Source: an uncultured Bacteroidota bacterium
Lineage (GTDB): Bacteria > Bacteroidota > Bacteroidia > NS11-12g > UBA9320
Reading direction: 5' to 3'
DNA: 46,124 bases
Assembly: GCA_913050005.1 (NCBI GenBank)
Contig: CAJXBI010000009.1
Location: 1-46,124 of the forward strand
A program made the position numbers and the translations under genes. This document shows, in pieces, positions 25,323-34,933 of this stretch (its first letter is position 1; each line of letters starts with the position of its first letter). The notes under the pieces were generated by a model that was not told the DNA's origin, ran no database searches, and saw only the letters and a list, made by a program, of their open reading frames with translations.

Positions 25323-26354
25323 TTAAGGGTTATCTTTAAAAAATTTGAGCGTTGATTGGTAACCGCATCGAATTATTACTTGTTTTTGCTTTCTGCTTAA
25401 TCGTCTGATTTTTGGGTTAAATCCTTTGGTGTTTATGAAAATGGATTGCTCTAATTGTTGGGTTCCTAATTTTCGTCTGCCAAGTGTCTCGCCACTAAGA
25501 TGAGAAAATGCAATAATGAACTCTTTCTGATTGCTTATTACATGATTTGCCATTGATTGTTGAGAAGAGTCAATCTCGAGTTTAATGCCTAGTGTTTTCT
25601 CATTGCAAAGATAGTAGCTGTTCTGTCCGCTATTGACATACACAAGGCTATCAAATATGTGAAAAGGATAATTGTCAATTACTCCACCATCGGTCATGAC
25701 TTTAGTATTCTGATTAGCTTCTTTTTTATGGACAATGGATCCATTAGGCTGAATAAAAACAGCCTCATAATAGAGCGGTATACTGATGCTGATTTTAACT
25801 GCATCAATTATTTTCATATCGGGATATGATTTATGACTAAACACTTCTAATCTTTGGTTGGTGAGATTGGCTCCAGTGATAAACAAGTCCTTAACTTTTG
25901 GATTAGTGGATCGTAGCTGATGGAGTTCCATAAAGGTAATATCAGGGGATATTCTTTTGTACTTCATGGCTTGAGTTAGGTCTTCCATAAACCGATCTGT
26001 TTTATAGTAGCCGTATTTTTTATAAAAACGAATAAGACCAGAAAGAATAGGGATACCAACTTGGCTATATTTTCCAAAGTTTTTTTCGAGATTAAGTTGA
26101 GTGATTTCTTTACCCTTGTATCCTATCGAAAAGAGTAACCCATTCAAGGCTCCCGAACTAGTGCCAGCCACTTGTTTTATCTGTGGTGTCACCCCAAGAC
26201 TATCGAGTACTTCAATAGCACCCGAATAGGCAAGTCCTTTCATTCCGCCCCCCTCCAAGACTAAATTTTCGAATTGGCTAAAGGCACTTGTATACGCTAA
26301 AACTAGAGTAGAAACAACGAGTGTTTTTTTAAAAATTTTATAAAACTCTTTCAA
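25323..26354 (-). CDS. Patatin-like phospholipase, exported
   Basis: A 343-residue patatin-family acyl hydrolase with a Ser-Asp dyad. Oxyanion loop EGGGMKG (34-40), nucleophile Ser66 in GTSSG (64-68), and Asp222 in TDGGVIDNYP. A hydrophobic N-terminal stretch (about 11-26, TLVVSTLVLAYTSAFS) looks like a signal peptide, so it may act on lipids outside the cytoplasm. No outer-membrane barrel or POTRA region is attached. The start is TTG at 26354; no in-frame ATG occurs before the catalytic core. It follows mgtE by 8 bases, ending an rsmA-mgtE-patatin operon. Substrate unknown. Confidence 0.9.
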   Translation of the reverse strand: MKEFYKIFKKTLVVSTLVLAYTSAFSQFENLVLEGGGMKGLAYSGAIEVLDSLGVTPQIKQVAGTSSGALNGLLFSIGYKGKEITQLNLEKNFGKYSQVGIPILSGLIRFYKKYGYYKTDRFMEDLTQAMKYKRISPDITFMELHQLRSTNPKVKDLFITGANLTNQRLEVFSHKSYPDMKIIDAVKISISIPLYYEAVFIQPNGSIVHKKEANQNTKVMTDGGVIDNYPFHIFDSLVYVNSGQNSYYLCNEKTLGIKLEIDSSQQSMANHVISNQKEFIIAFSHLSGETLGRRKLGTQQLEQSIFINTKGFNPKIRRLSRKQKQVIIRCGYQSTLKFFKDNP

Positions 26355-26362
26355 TTTTTGAT

Positions 26363-27718
26363 TTATCCAAGAATAGCATTTCCAATCAAAAAATAGAGGA
26401 ATAGACCAATTAAATCATTGCTTGTTGTAATGAACGGACCAGTTGCAAGAGCAGGGTCAATCTTCATTTTATCTAGGGTTAGAGGCACCGTAGTCCCAAT
26501 GACTGCCGCAAGAAGAATAACAGAAAGTAGAGCAATACTAACGGTCATCATAATATCAGAGGAATTGCCAAAAACATATCCATAACCCATTAGAAGTGCA
26601 GAACAAACCAAACCATTGATAATGGCTACTGCAAGTTCTTTGCTAAGAGCAGCCCATATACCTTTGTTAGAAATGGAATTGTTCGCCAAACCTTGAACGA
26701 TAATAGAACTGGATTGGACACCCACATTACCGGCCATTGCCATGATTAGTGGCATGAATAAGGCCAATTGTACGTTGTCTGAAAGTTCTTTCTCAAAATT
26801 TCCAATTACAAGCGAACTCGCTATGCCGCCCAATAATCCAACGACCAGCCATGGCAGTCTTGCACGCGTATTGAGCCAGACAGAGTCGATGTTTTCGACA
26901 CTTTCCGATATACCCGATAACATTTGATAATCTTTTTCAGCTTCGTCTTTTACATAATCAAGGACGTCGTCAAAGGTGATTCGGCCCACTAATCGATTAA
27001 ATGCATCTACAATCGGCAAAGCAACTAGATCATATTTCTGCATTGTATTGGCTACTTCTTCACCAGAAGAGTAGGTGTTTTCATAAATGATATTCGGATT
27101 GAATATTTTTTCAACCTTAGTGCTTTCTTTATTAAGAAGTATAGCTTTAAGGGATACCCATCCAACAAGTTCGTCGTACTCATCAACAACATAGGCTGTA
27201 TAAATTTTAGAAACTTCTTCAGCTTGATGTCGTATTTCTTCCGTACATTGTTTTACGGTCCAATTACGTTTAACCTTTATCAACTCTTTAGCCATTAAAG
27301 ATCCAGCAGTATTTTCAGGAAATTTTAATAAAGAAGCAATGTTTTTACTATGTTCTTTATCTTTAATGAGGTGTAGAATTTCTTTTCCTTCAGCTGTTCC
27401 CATGGAGTTGAGAATGTCTGCAGCGTCATCCGAATCGAGATAGGAGAAAAAATCATTGGCAATTTCATCATTTGAATACCCAGCTAAAAATTTAAGTTTA
27501 GTTTCTGCATCTAACTCAGTAAGAACATCTACTTTTTTTTGTGGTTCAAGAAGTGTGGTTACAAATACCACTTGATCAAGATTCAGTTCATCAAAAAGCT
27601 CTGCAATATCTGCAGCATATAATTTTTCAAAAATAGGTAAGAGTTCATCTTTTTTTTGAGCTTCAATAAGAGAAAGTAGCTCATCCTGGGATTCTTTTGT
27701 TATTTCAATTACTGACAT
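26363..27718 (-). CDS. mgtE: Magnesium transporter MgtE
   Basis: A 451-residue MgtE channel-type Mg2+ transporter in the inner membrane. The cytoplasmic N-domain (about 1-130) has its helical repeats (LNLDQVVFVTTLLEPQKKVD, YLDSDDAADILNSM). Two CBS domains (about 135-255) act as the Mg sensor. The membrane part (about 285-451) starts at RARLPWLVVGLLGGIASS and includes MPLIMAMAGNVGVQSSSI, the conserved MPxxxxMxGNxGxQ pore motif. The start overlaps the rsmA stop by 14 bases, so translation is probably coupled. The patatin gene follows after 8 bases. CorA/CNNM families are excluded by the domain layout. Confidence 0.96.
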   Translation of the reverse strand: MSVIEITKESQDELLSLIEAQKKDELLPIFEKLYAADIAELFDELNLDQVVFVTTLLEPQKKVDVLTELDAETKLKFLAGYSNDEIANDFFSYLDSDDAADILNSMGTAEGKEILHLIKDKEHSKNIASLLKFPENTAGSLMAKELIKVKRNWTVKQCTEEIRHQAEEVSKIYTAYVVDEYDELVGWVSLKAILLNKESTKVEKIFNPNIIYENTYSSGEEVANTMQKYDLVALPIVDAFNRLVGRITFDDVLDYVKDEAEKDYQMLSGISESVENIDSVWLNTRARLPWLVVGLLGGIASSLVIGNFEKELSDNVQLALFMPLIMAMAGNVGVQSSSIIVQGLANNSISNKGIWAALSKELAVAIINGLVCSALLMGYGYVFGNSSDIMMTVSIALLSVILLAAVIGTTVPLTLDKMKIDPALATGPFITTSNDLIGLFLYFLIGNAILG

Positions 27719-28469
27719 GGGATTCTATAAACACACACAATTCTTCAAATTGAAGATATGTAAGATTTTCTGGTCGCAAGGTAGCAAATTGATGGTTAAT
27801 TAAAAGATCTTTAGCAATAATTGATGCCAGACTATTCCTTAAGGTTTTCCTTCTTTGACCAAAAGCAGTTTTGACAACTCTTTTGATAAGTTTAGCGTCA
27901 GCTTTAAAGATATGCTCTTTTTTTCGTGCTTTCACAACAATGCTATTTACCCTTGGCGGAGGGTCAAATGCATTAGGAGGTAACGTCATCATTTGTTCAA
28001 CATCATAGTAAAAAGCCATGAGGACACTTAAAATTCCATAGTCTTTTTTGTCTTTTGGCTGAGCAACCAAACGAGTACCCATTTCGAGTTGAAACATACC
28101 AACCCATTGTTTGATTAAATGAGAGTTTTCAATTATTTTAAATACAATCTGAGATGAAATATTATAGGGGAAATTACCAATCAGCCTGAATGAATCGTTA
28201 TAGTAATCGTTGAGATTAATTTTTAGAAAATCAGCTTGTATGATTTCAATATTCTGCCATTTATTTTTGAGATAATTACTAGCATCATTATCAATTTCGA
28301 CAGCTCTAAATGTCTTGGCTGAGTTCAATAAATATTGTGTTAGTATTCCCATTCCAGGACCAACTTCAAGCACATCTTGGTTATCTATAGTATCTAGTCC
28401 ATTTACAATTTTTTGTGCCGTGGTTTGGCTTGTTAAAAAATGTTGACCAAGGTATTTTTTAGCTTTCAA
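27705..28469 (-). CDS. rsmA: 16S rRNA dimethyladenosine transferase
   Basis: A 254-residue RsmA/KsgA that dimethylates two adjacent adenosines near the 3' end of 16S rRNA during small-subunit maturation. KYLGQHFL at the N-terminus, SAM-binding EVGPGMGILT (35-44), the acidic AVEID end of the next strand, and catalytic NFPYNIS (99-105) are all present. The start is TTG at 28469, since an in-frame stop lies four codons upstream and no ATG is available. It overlaps lpxK by 11 bases and mgtE by 14, so it sits in a tightly coupled operon. Confidence 0.96.
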   Translation of the reverse strand: MKAKKYLGQHFLTSQTTAQKIVNGLDTIDNQDVLEVGPGMGILTQYLLNSAKTFRAVEIDNDASNYLKNKWQNIEIIQADFLKINLNDYYNDSFRLIGNFPYNISSQIVFKIIENSHLIKQWVGMFQLEMGTRLVAQPKDKKDYGILSVLMAFYYDVEQMMTLPPNAFDPPPRVNSIVVKARKKEHIFKADAKLIKRVVKTAFGQRRKTLRNSLASIIAKDLLINHQFATLRPENLTYLQFEELCVFIESHVSN

Positions 28470-29409
28470 TTTGTTGAATTAACCAGTTATTTAATTTGTC
28501 GATTTCTATTATTTTGTGGGACATACTCACCGTTTCAATTTTATGCTTCAAGGTTAAGTGCTTGATTTTTACCCAATCTTTTTGCGTGCATACAAGTGTT
28601 GCTTTATTCGATTTTTCAACTAATATGTCCAATTCTTTTTGGGTATAAACATGATGGTCTTTAAACCCCTGAAACCCGTATAAGGCATACTTTTTAGCCA
28701 GATGATTTTTAAATGCAATGTTGTTAGCAAGCCCACTAAATCCAAATACTGGAGTTTTAATAGTTGGATTGACATAGTTACTTTTTGCATAAAATATAGG
28801 CTTATTTTTAGGGGGAATAAGCTCAAAATTTTCGGGGCATTTTGTCATTATAATTGCGTCGGCTCGATTTGCACCTTGTCTAGCTTCTCTAAGATTTCCT
28901 GCAGGTATTAACCAGTCTTTGAAATAGGGCTTCTCATAGGTGGAGAGCAGCAAAGAAACTTTTGGTTTAATCTTTCGATGTTGAAAGGCATCATCTAAAA
29001 TTATTAAGTTTGTTTCAGGTTTTTCTTTTAGTATTCTTTTAACTCCTTGAACTCGATTTTCGCATACAGCCACGGCTATATAATCATAATTGCATTTAAT
29101 CTGCAACGGTTCGTCGCCTACCTGATTAGGGGATAATTTCTGCTCTACCCATAAAAACCCCCTTGTTTCTCTTCCATAGCCTCTACTTAAAACTACAATT
29201 GAATATTTTTTAGAAAGAAGATTAATTAGGTATTCAACCATGGGTGTTTTTCCCGTCCCTCCAACAGCTAGGTTGCCAATCACTAGAATGGGAACATCAA
29301 ACGATGTGCTCTTGAATAGCTGTTGATTGTAGCCCCAATTTCTTAGCGATGTGATTAGCCAATAGATTGCAGCAATCGGAGATAGTAATACAATTCTTAT
29401 CAAATACAC
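28459..29409 (-). CDS. lpxK: Tetraacyldisaccharide 4'-kinase
   Basis: A 316-residue membrane-associated kinase phosphorylating the 4' position of the lipid A disaccharide precursor. An N-terminal hydrophobic helix (about 5-20) anchors it to the inner membrane. The P-loop GNLAVGGTGKT (45-55) is the LpxK hallmark. VLSRGYGRET and LDDAFQHRK (the DDxFQHR motif) follow. The start appears to be GTG at 29409. It overlaps rsmA by 11 bases and is preceded by dxs after 42 bases, which hold only a weak TTTCTTTG-like promoter box. Confidence 0.96.
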   Translation of the reverse strand: MYLIRIVLLSPIAAIYWLITSLRNWGYNQQLFKSTSFDVPILVIGNLAVGGTGKTPMVEYLINLLSKKYSIVVLSRGYGRETRGFLWVEQKLSPNQVGDEPLQIKCNYDYIAVAVCENRVQGVKRILKEKPETNLIILDDAFQHRKIKPKVSLLLSTYEKPYFKDWLIPAGNLREARQGANRADAIIMTKCPENFELIPPKNKPIFYAKSNYVNPTIKTPVFGFSGLANNIAFKNHLAKKYALYGFQGFKDHHVYTQKELDILVEKSNKATLVCTQKDWVKIKHLTLKHKIETVSMSHKIIEIDKLNNWLIQQIES

Positions 29410-29451
29410 TACTACAAAGAAAAGGAAAAATGATGTTCGATTATAGACGGC

Positions 29452-31197
29452 TTACTTTTTACGAATAATGGAAAGAATCAGTTGATGAATTGCGTCTTCA
29501 TCCAAATTATATTTAGCTCTCAATTCTGCTCTTGTTCCTTGTTCAATGAATTTGTCCGGTAAGCCCAGGTTGGTAATTTCCCCAGCGTAGTTTTGATCTT
29601 GGGCAATCATTTTTATTTGCTGGCCAAATCCGCCGATTAAACAAGATTCTTCAATGGTTATAATTTGCTCAAAGGATTGAAGTGTATATATAATTTTATC
29701 TTGATCTATGGGCTTAACAAATCGAGCATCGATGTGGCAAATTTGGTTTTGTTCACTTAGCCTATCAAGGGCTTTTTGAACGGCTACACCTATTTCTCCA
29801 ACAGAGATAATCGCAATTTTATCGCCTTCACAAAGTGTTCTACTTGTTCCAATTTCAAGCGGTTGAATTTTATTTTTATATTCTTTTTTACTGCCTCTTC
29901 CTCTTGGGTAGCGAATGATCACGGGACCATTAGTAAAATCTGTAGCCCAATACATGGCATTTCGCAACTCATGTTCATCCATGGGAGATATAATGGTTAA
30001 ATTGGGAATAGCATTTAAATAAGCAATATCAAAAGATCCGTGATGAGTTGGTCCGTCTGCTCCAACCAGTCCAGCCCGATCGATGCAAAAAACAACGGGT
30101 ATATTTTGAAGGGCTACGTCATGAATGATTTGATCATAAGCTCTTTGAGCAAAGGATGAATAAATCGAACAAAATGGTCTTTTGCCAGATGCTGCAAGTC
30201 CAGCCGAAAATGTGACGGCGTGCTGTTCGGCAATTCCAACATCAAAAACACGGTGTGGCATAGCATCCATGAGTATTTTCATTGAACTTCCGCTTGGCAT
30301 TGCTGGAGTAATCCCAATAATTCGTTGGTCTTTTTCTGCTAATTCCAGTAAGGTATTTCCAAATACATCTTGAAACTTTGATGGGGTAGGATTGTCTCTC
30401 TTTGACTTGGATGGATCAATTTTAACATAACTCACACTATGCCAATCTGTTTGGGCTTTTTCTGCGGGTAAGTATCCTTTTCCTTTGACTGTACGAATAT
30501 GTAAGATATTGGGTGAACTAACAGCTATACTTTTTTCTAGCGAAGTAATTAATTCATTGAGGTCATGACCATCAACTGGACCCTCATATTCTAGTCCAAG
30601 TGTTTTAAAAAAATTGATGTTTTCATTAATGGTATTCAAGTGGTGATTGATGGCTCCAGAGTTTGGATCAATACCGATTTGATTATCATTAATAATAATT
30701 AGGACATTCGCGTTGGAAGTTCCAAGATTATTTAATGCTTCAAAAGCCATTCCCCCAGTTAATGAACCATCTCCAATTATAGCAATATGCTTGTGGGATT
30801 TATTGTCTAGCTTGGCTGCTTCTGCCATTCCAAGTATTGCTGAAATTGATGTTGAAGAGTGTCCTGTGCCAAAATGGTCATATTCACTTTCACTCATCTT
30901 TGGAAATCCAGCTAGTCCACTAAGTTTACGTATGCTATTAAATTCTTTTTTTCTACCTGTGAGTAGCTTGTGAATATATGCTTGATGTCCTACATCCCAT
31001 ATCAATCGATCTGTTTTAAAATCAAAAAGATAATGAAGGGCAACAGTGAGTTCTACAACTCCAAGGTTAGCACTAAAATGACCCCCATTTTTTAAAATTT
31101 TATCAATGAAGAACTCCCTAACTTCTGAACAAAGTTGGGGTAGCTGATCGGGCACTAATTTTTTAAGATCACTTGGGTCGTTTATGTTTTGTAGCAA
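29452..31197 (-). CDS. dxs: 1-deoxy-D-xylulose-5-phosphate synthase
   Basis: A 581-residue thiamine-diphosphate enzyme joining pyruvate and glyceraldehyde-3-phosphate, the first step of the MEP isoprenoid pathway. Motifs in order are WDVGHQAYIHK, the TPP/Mg site GDGSLTGGMAFEALNN, then GIAEQHAVTFSAGLA with the catalytic Glu and DRAGLVGADGPTHHG. I place the start at TTG 31197, giving MLLQNINDPSDLKKL, the usual family beginning. A TTG at 31266 would add 23 residues unlike any Dxs, and no ATG is available. A CATCTTTG near-match to the -7 box lies 10 bases before the chosen start. It supplies isoprenoids used by menA among others. Confidence 0.95.
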   Translation of the reverse strand: MLQNINDPSDLKKLVPDQLPQLCSEVREFFIDKILKNGGHFSANLGVVELTVALHYLFDFKTDRLIWDVGHQAYIHKLLTGRKKEFNSIRKLSGLAGFPKMSESEYDHFGTGHSSTSISAILGMAEAAKLDNKSHKHIAIIGDGSLTGGMAFEALNNLGTSNANVLIIINDNQIGIDPNSGAINHHLNTINENINFFKTLGLEYEGPVDGHDLNELITSLEKSIAVSSPNILHIRTVKGKGYLPAEKAQTDWHSVSYVKIDPSKSKRDNPTPSKFQDVFGNTLLELAEKDQRIIGITPAMPSGSSMKILMDAMPHRVFDVGIAEQHAVTFSAGLAASGKRPFCSIYSSFAQRAYDQIIHDVALQNIPVVFCIDRAGLVGADGPTHHGSFDIAYLNAIPNLTIISPMDEHELRNAMYWATDFTNGPVIIRYPRGRGSKKEYKNKIQPLEIGTSRTLCEGDKIAIISVGEIGVAVQKALDRLSEQNQICHIDARFVKPIDQDKIIYTLQSFEQIITIEESCLIGGFGQQIKMIAQDQNYAGEITNLGLPDKFIEQGTRAELRAKYNLDEDAIHQLILSIIRKK

Positions 31198-31234
31198 ATT
31201 CAGATTGCAAAGATGATGTTTTAACCCCAATATC

Positions 31235-31336
31235 CTATGATGTGGACACACCAAATAAATACCCAATAAGTGCAGTTAATAGTATGGCTAATGTACCCCA
31301 AAAGTAATACGATAGATTCTCTTTATAATTGTTAAT
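31235..31336 (-). other. Possible small membrane-protein reading frame without a normal start
   Basis: Between the GNAT stop and dxs, a minus-strand frame of 33 codons encodes a plausible transmembrane helix (YYFWGTLAILLTALIGYLFG) with charged residues before it and a TAG stop. No ATG, GTG or TTG precedes it in frame. The first candidate is ATT at 31336, overlapping the GNAT stop codon. It could be a remnant, an unusual start, or chance. Confidence 0.2.
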
Positions 31337-31766
31337 GAAGCTCTTTTTGCATTACCACATGTTTGATACCTACCTCTTCAAATAAGTCAGAACATATTTT
31401 GTAGCCCATTTTTTGATAAAATCCAGTAGCATAGTGACGGGCATGTAAAACGATGGTTTTCATCTCGTTACTCTTTGCATATTTTTGAAGTTCATGTAAC
31501 AATAGTTTACCATAACCCTCTCCTCTAACTTCAGGTATTATAGCCATTTGTCGAAGCTTGCCTGTATTTTTTTTATAATTAGACACCAAACTTACAGTTC
31601 CCAAAATTTGACTGTTATGTTCTGCCACAAAGTGAATTTGATTTGCTTCATCTGATAAATCTTCATCATAAATATTTAGATTCAAAGGCTTTCTAAGTAT
31701 TTCATTTCGAATAACTAACCCCTTCTCATACCACAAATCATCTGTTTTAATTTGGTGAATCGTCAT
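31332..31766 (-). CDS. GNAT family N-acetyltransferase
   Basis: A 144-residue acetyltransferase of the GNAT fold, moving acetyl from acetyl-CoA to an amine on an unknown substrate. The acetyl-CoA pyrophosphate loop QMAIIPEVRGEGYGKLLL (73-90) holds the R/Q-x-x-G-x-G core RGEGYG (81-86). It is followed by the usual LHARHYATGFYQKMGYK strand-turn, where the FYQKMGY motif marks motif B. The gene follows maeB by 8 bases, so it is probably co-transcribed. No clue to the substrate. Confidence 0.92.
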   Translation of the reverse strand: MTIHQIKTDDLWYEKGLVIRNEILRKPLNLNIYDEDLSDEANQIHFVAEHNSQILGTVSLVSNYKKNTGKLRQMAIIPEVRGEGYGKLLLHELQKYAKSNEMKTIVLHARHYATGFYQKMGYKICSDLFEEVGIKHVVMQKELH

Positions 31767-31774
31767 TTTGTTAG

Positions 31775-34042
31775 TTAGAACAAGCCTTTTTTACTTTGTG
31801 CATCAACTACAGCAAGGTTAATCATATTTACAATTTCACGGACAGAGCTTCCTAATTGCAATACATGAACAGATTTTCTGAAACCTACAAGAACTGGTCC
31901 AATGGCCTCAGATATTCCTAAACTTTGAACCATTTTATATGCAATATTTCCAGAGGATAAAGCAGGGAAAATAAACACATTTGCATTTTCGCTATCAAGC
32001 TTACAAAACGGGAATAGCTCCTGCCTTAATTCAGCATCTAATGCAGTATTTGCTTGCATTTCTCCGTCCACTAAAATCTCCGGATTTTCTGTATTTAATC
32101 GTTTTAATGCTTTCTGAATATTGGTTACGGTTTTTCCTTTTGCAGAACCAAAGTTACTGTAGCTCAGCATTGCTATCCTTGGTTTGATTTGAAGTTTATT
32201 TACAGATTTATGAATCAGTTTGACTATATCTACTAAATCATCTGATGTTGGGTCGATATTAACGGTAGTATCTGCAAAGAAAAGGGGACCTTGCTTACTC
32301 ATAATGATATACATACCCGCTACCTTATTGGTTCCTTCTTCCTTACCGATGATTTCTAAAGCGGGTCTAATGGTGTCTGGGTAATTTCTATTTTGACCTG
32401 AAATGAATGCATCAGCCTCACCCAATTCGACCATCATCGTGCCGAAGTAGGTTCTTTGTCTCATTTTTCGAGTAGCTTCAAGAAGTGTAATGCCTTTACG
32501 AGCTCTTTTTTCGTAATAAATTTGTCCATACCGATTGGTGATTTCTGGTGATCGACTAGGGTCAATTATGGTGCAGTCACCTAAATTTAATCCCAAATCC
32601 TCTATTTGTCCTCTTATATAATCTTCAAATCCAAGTAATATTGGAATACAACTACCTTCTTCTTTAGCTGTGTGAGCAGCTTTTAAGATCTTAGGATTAT
32701 CTGATTCAGCAAATACAACACGTTGTGGATTTTGTTTAGCTCTGAGGGTTAGATTTCTTAAAAAGCGATTGTCAAGTCCTAATCTTTTTCTCAACTCTGT
32801 TTTGTAGCCATCCCAATCAGTAATTTCAAATTGAGCAACTCCACTTTCCATAGCTGCTTTGGCCACAGCAGGAGATACGCTAGTAATTAATCTTGGATCT
32901 AAAGGCTTGGGAATGATATAGTCTTTTCCAAAACTCATATCAGGTTGGTTATAAGCAATAAGTACAACGTCAGGAACAGGTTCTTTAGCTAGTTCTGCAA
33001 GAGCTTTTACCGCTGCTAGCTTCATTGCTTCATTGATTGCAGTTGCTCGAACATCAAGTGCTCCTCTAAATATAAATGGGAATCCCAAAACATTATTTAC
33101 TTGATTGGGATGATCAGACCGACCAGTTGCCATAATTATATCATCTCTGGATGCCATCGCTTCATTATAGGCAATTTCTGGATTTGGATTTGCGAGTGCA
33201 AAAACAATAGGATCTTTTGCCATTGACCGAATCATATCTTGTGTCACAATATTCCCGACTGACAAACCCAAAAACACATCAGTATCTTGCATCGCTTCAG
33301 CCAGAGAATTAAATTTTTTGGGTGTTTTGAAAAGTTCTTTCCATGGGTCTAAGTCCTCCCTATAATCACTCACTTGACCTTTACGGTCGAACATATAAAT
33401 ATTTTCTTTTTTTACACCTACGGATATCCATAATTTAACACAGGAAATTCCAGCGGCTCCAGCCCCGTTAACAACGACTTTAATTTCACCTATTTTTTTA
33501 TTGGCTAGTTCTAAAGCATTGAGAAGTCCAGCTGTACTTATAATCGCTGTTCCATGTTGGTCATCATGCATCAACGGAATTTTCATTTCTTTTTTTAGGG
33601 TTTCTTCAATCAAGAAACTTTCAGGAGCTTTAATATCTTCCAGATTAATTCCTCCAAATGTGGGTTCCAACGCTTTAACAACATCAATAAATTTTTGGGG
33701 ATCAGATGCATCTACTTCAATATCAAAAACATCAATGTCAGCAAATATTTTAAAGAGGACTCCTTTCCCCTCCATGACAGGCTTAGAGGCTAACGGTCCT
33801 AAATCCCCTAATCCTAATACGGCTGAACCATTGCTAATTACAGCTACTAAATTTCCTTTAGCCGTGTATTTATAAGCATCCTGGGGGTTGTCATGTATTT
33901 TTTCGCAGGGTTCTGCAACACCTGGAGAGTAGGCTAAGCTTAAGTCTCGTTTGGTTTGAGTGGGTTTGGTAGGGATAACTTCAATTTTGCCAGGTCTACC
34001 TTCAGCGTGGTAATCTAATGCATTATCAAATTGATTTTCCAT
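31775..34042 (-). CDS. maeB: NADP-dependent malic enzyme with phosphotransacetylase-like domain
   Basis: A 755-residue MaeB-type enzyme decarboxylating malate to pyruvate with NADPH production. The malic domain (about 1-420) starts with [16 protein letters not shown], then [35 protein letters not shown] and the cofactor loop [12 protein letters not shown]. The remaining about 330 residues resemble phosphotransacetylase ([38 protein letters not shown]). In characterised MaeB proteins this domain has a regulatory, acetyl-CoA-responsive role, not a PTA role. The start ATG has a well-spaced promoter 34 bases upstream. GNAT follows after 8 bases. Confidence 0.96.
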   Translation of the reverse strand: MENQFDNALDYHAEGRPGKIEVIPTKPTQTKRDLSLAYSPGVAEPCEKIHDNPQDAYKYTAKGNLVAVISNGSAVLGLGDLGPLASKPVMEGKGVLFKIFADIDVFDIEVDASDPQKFIDVVKALEPTFGGINLEDIKAPESFLIEETLKKEMKIPLMHDDQHGTAIISTAGLLNALELANKKIGEIKVVVNGAGAAGISCVKLWISVGVKKENIYMFDRKGQVSDYREDLDPWKELFKTPKKFNSLAEAMQDTDVFLGLSVGNIVTQDMIRSMAKDPIVFALANPNPEIAYNEAMASRDDIIMATGRSDHPNQVNNVLGFPFIFRGALDVRATAINEAMKLAAVKALAELAKEPVPDVVLIAYNQPDMSFGKDYIIPKPLDPRLITSVSPAVAKAAMESGVAQFEITDWDGYKTELRKRLGLDNRFLRNLTLRAKQNPQRVVFAESDNPKILKAAHTAKEEGSCIPILLGFEDYIRGQIEDLGLNLGDCTIIDPSRSPEITNRYGQIYYEKRARKGITLLEATRKMRQRTYFGTMMVELGEADAFISGQNRNYPDTIRPALEIIGKEEGTNKVAGMYIIMSKQGPLFFADTTVNIDPTSDDLVDIVKLIHKSVNKLQIKPRIAMLSYSNFGSAKGKTVTNIQKALKRLNTENPEILVDGEMQANTALDAELRQELFPFCKLDSENANVFIFPALSSGNIAYKMVQSLGISEAIGPVLVGFRKSVHVLQLGSSVREIVNMINLAVVDAQSKKGLF

Positions 34043-34076
34043 TGGTTTTTGTGTTCAGTTTTAGTTGCTTGGTAAA

Positions 34077-34108
34077 CAAAGGTATTTTTATTTCACAAAG
34101 TCACTCAA
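34077..34108 (-). promoter_or_regulatory. Promoter of maeB
   Basis: Minus strand TTG (34108-34106), 21-base spacer, TACCTTTG (34084-34077): both elements at the usual spacing, 34 bases before the maeB ATG and partly inside the end of the upstream MBL-fold gene. Confidence 0.5.
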
Positions 34109-34933
34109 ATTTCCTGCATTCTTGAGTTGGTAGCCTCTTTCCCCAAGAGAAACAGTTCCGCATTCGATGGATAAATCGTGTTCAAAAAATAAGAGGTACT
34201 CATTAGCAGTAGCCTCTTCTAAAAACGATGCTCGTTCTTTCATAGTTTCCAATGGTCTAATATCGTAACCCATAACATAATTTGGTTTGATGTGTCCTGC
34301 ACTTGGAATCATGTCTGCCATGAATACAAGCGTTTTGTTGCCTGTAGAAATCTTTGGACAAAACATGGATTCGGTGTGTCCTTGAGCTAAAATGCCCGAT
34401 ATATTATCGGTAATCTGGAGGTTATCAGGCATGAATTTTAGGTGACCCAATTCTTGAATAGGGAGCATGTTTTCTTTCAAGAAAGATGCTTTCTCTCGAG
34501 GATTAGGATTTATAGCATGATTCCAATGCGATTCATGAACCCAGTAGGTTGCATTAGGGAATGACAACTCATAGCTGTCTTTCATAGTGTTCCATTTTAC
34601 ACTTCCGCCGCAATGGTCAAAATGAAGATGGGTGAGCACCAAATCTGTAATATCATTATAATCAACACCCGCATCATGGAGTGATTTTTTGAGTGAGTGA
34701 ATTCCGTTGAGATAGAAGTATCCAAAGAACTTTTCACTTTGTTTTTCACCCATACCATTATCGATTAATATTAATCGATTTCCGTCTTCAACAAGCAAGC
34801 ATCGCATGGCCCAATTACACATGTTCTGATCATTGGCAGGGTTTATTTTTTGCCAGATACTTTTTGGGACGGTTCCAAACATTGCTCCTCCATCGAGCAT
34901 AAAATTTCCGGTATGAATTGTCTTTAGTCTCAT
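34088..34933 (-). CDS. MBL-fold metallo-hydrolase
   Basis: A 281-residue metallo-beta-lactamase-fold hydrolase with a dinuclear metal site: THLHFDHCGG (101-110) supplies His102, His104, Asp106 and His107, and later AQGHTESM and FEHD could give the remaining ligands. The layout (NFMLDGGAMFGTVPKSIWQ at the N-terminus, the long segment before HxHxDH) resembles lactonase-type and other non-lactamase family members. The substrate is unknown. Its ATG overlaps the stop of the Kazal-like/T9SS gene by one base, so it belongs to an operon with that gene and the TonB-dependent receptor. No signal peptide is seen, so it is probably cytoplasmic. Confidence 0.9.
   Translation of the reverse strand: MRLKTIHTGNFMLDGGAMFGTVPKSIWQKINPANDQNMCNWAMRCLLVEDGNRLILIDNGMGEKQSEKFFGYFYLNGIHSLKKSLHDAGVDYNDITDLVLTHLHFDHCGGSVKWNTMKDSYELSFPNATYWVHESHWNHAINPNPREKASFLKENMLPIQELGHLKFMPDNLQITDNISGILAQGHTESMFCPKISTGNKTLVFMADMIPSAGHIKPNYVMGYDIRPLETMKERASFLEEATANEYLLFFEHDLSIECGTVSLGERGYQLKNAGNLSDFVK

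Noticed and set aside
31198-31266. 23-residue extension of Dxs from TTG 31266
   Set aside because: It is Cys/His-rich, unlike Dxs N-termini, and overlaps the possible promoter box.
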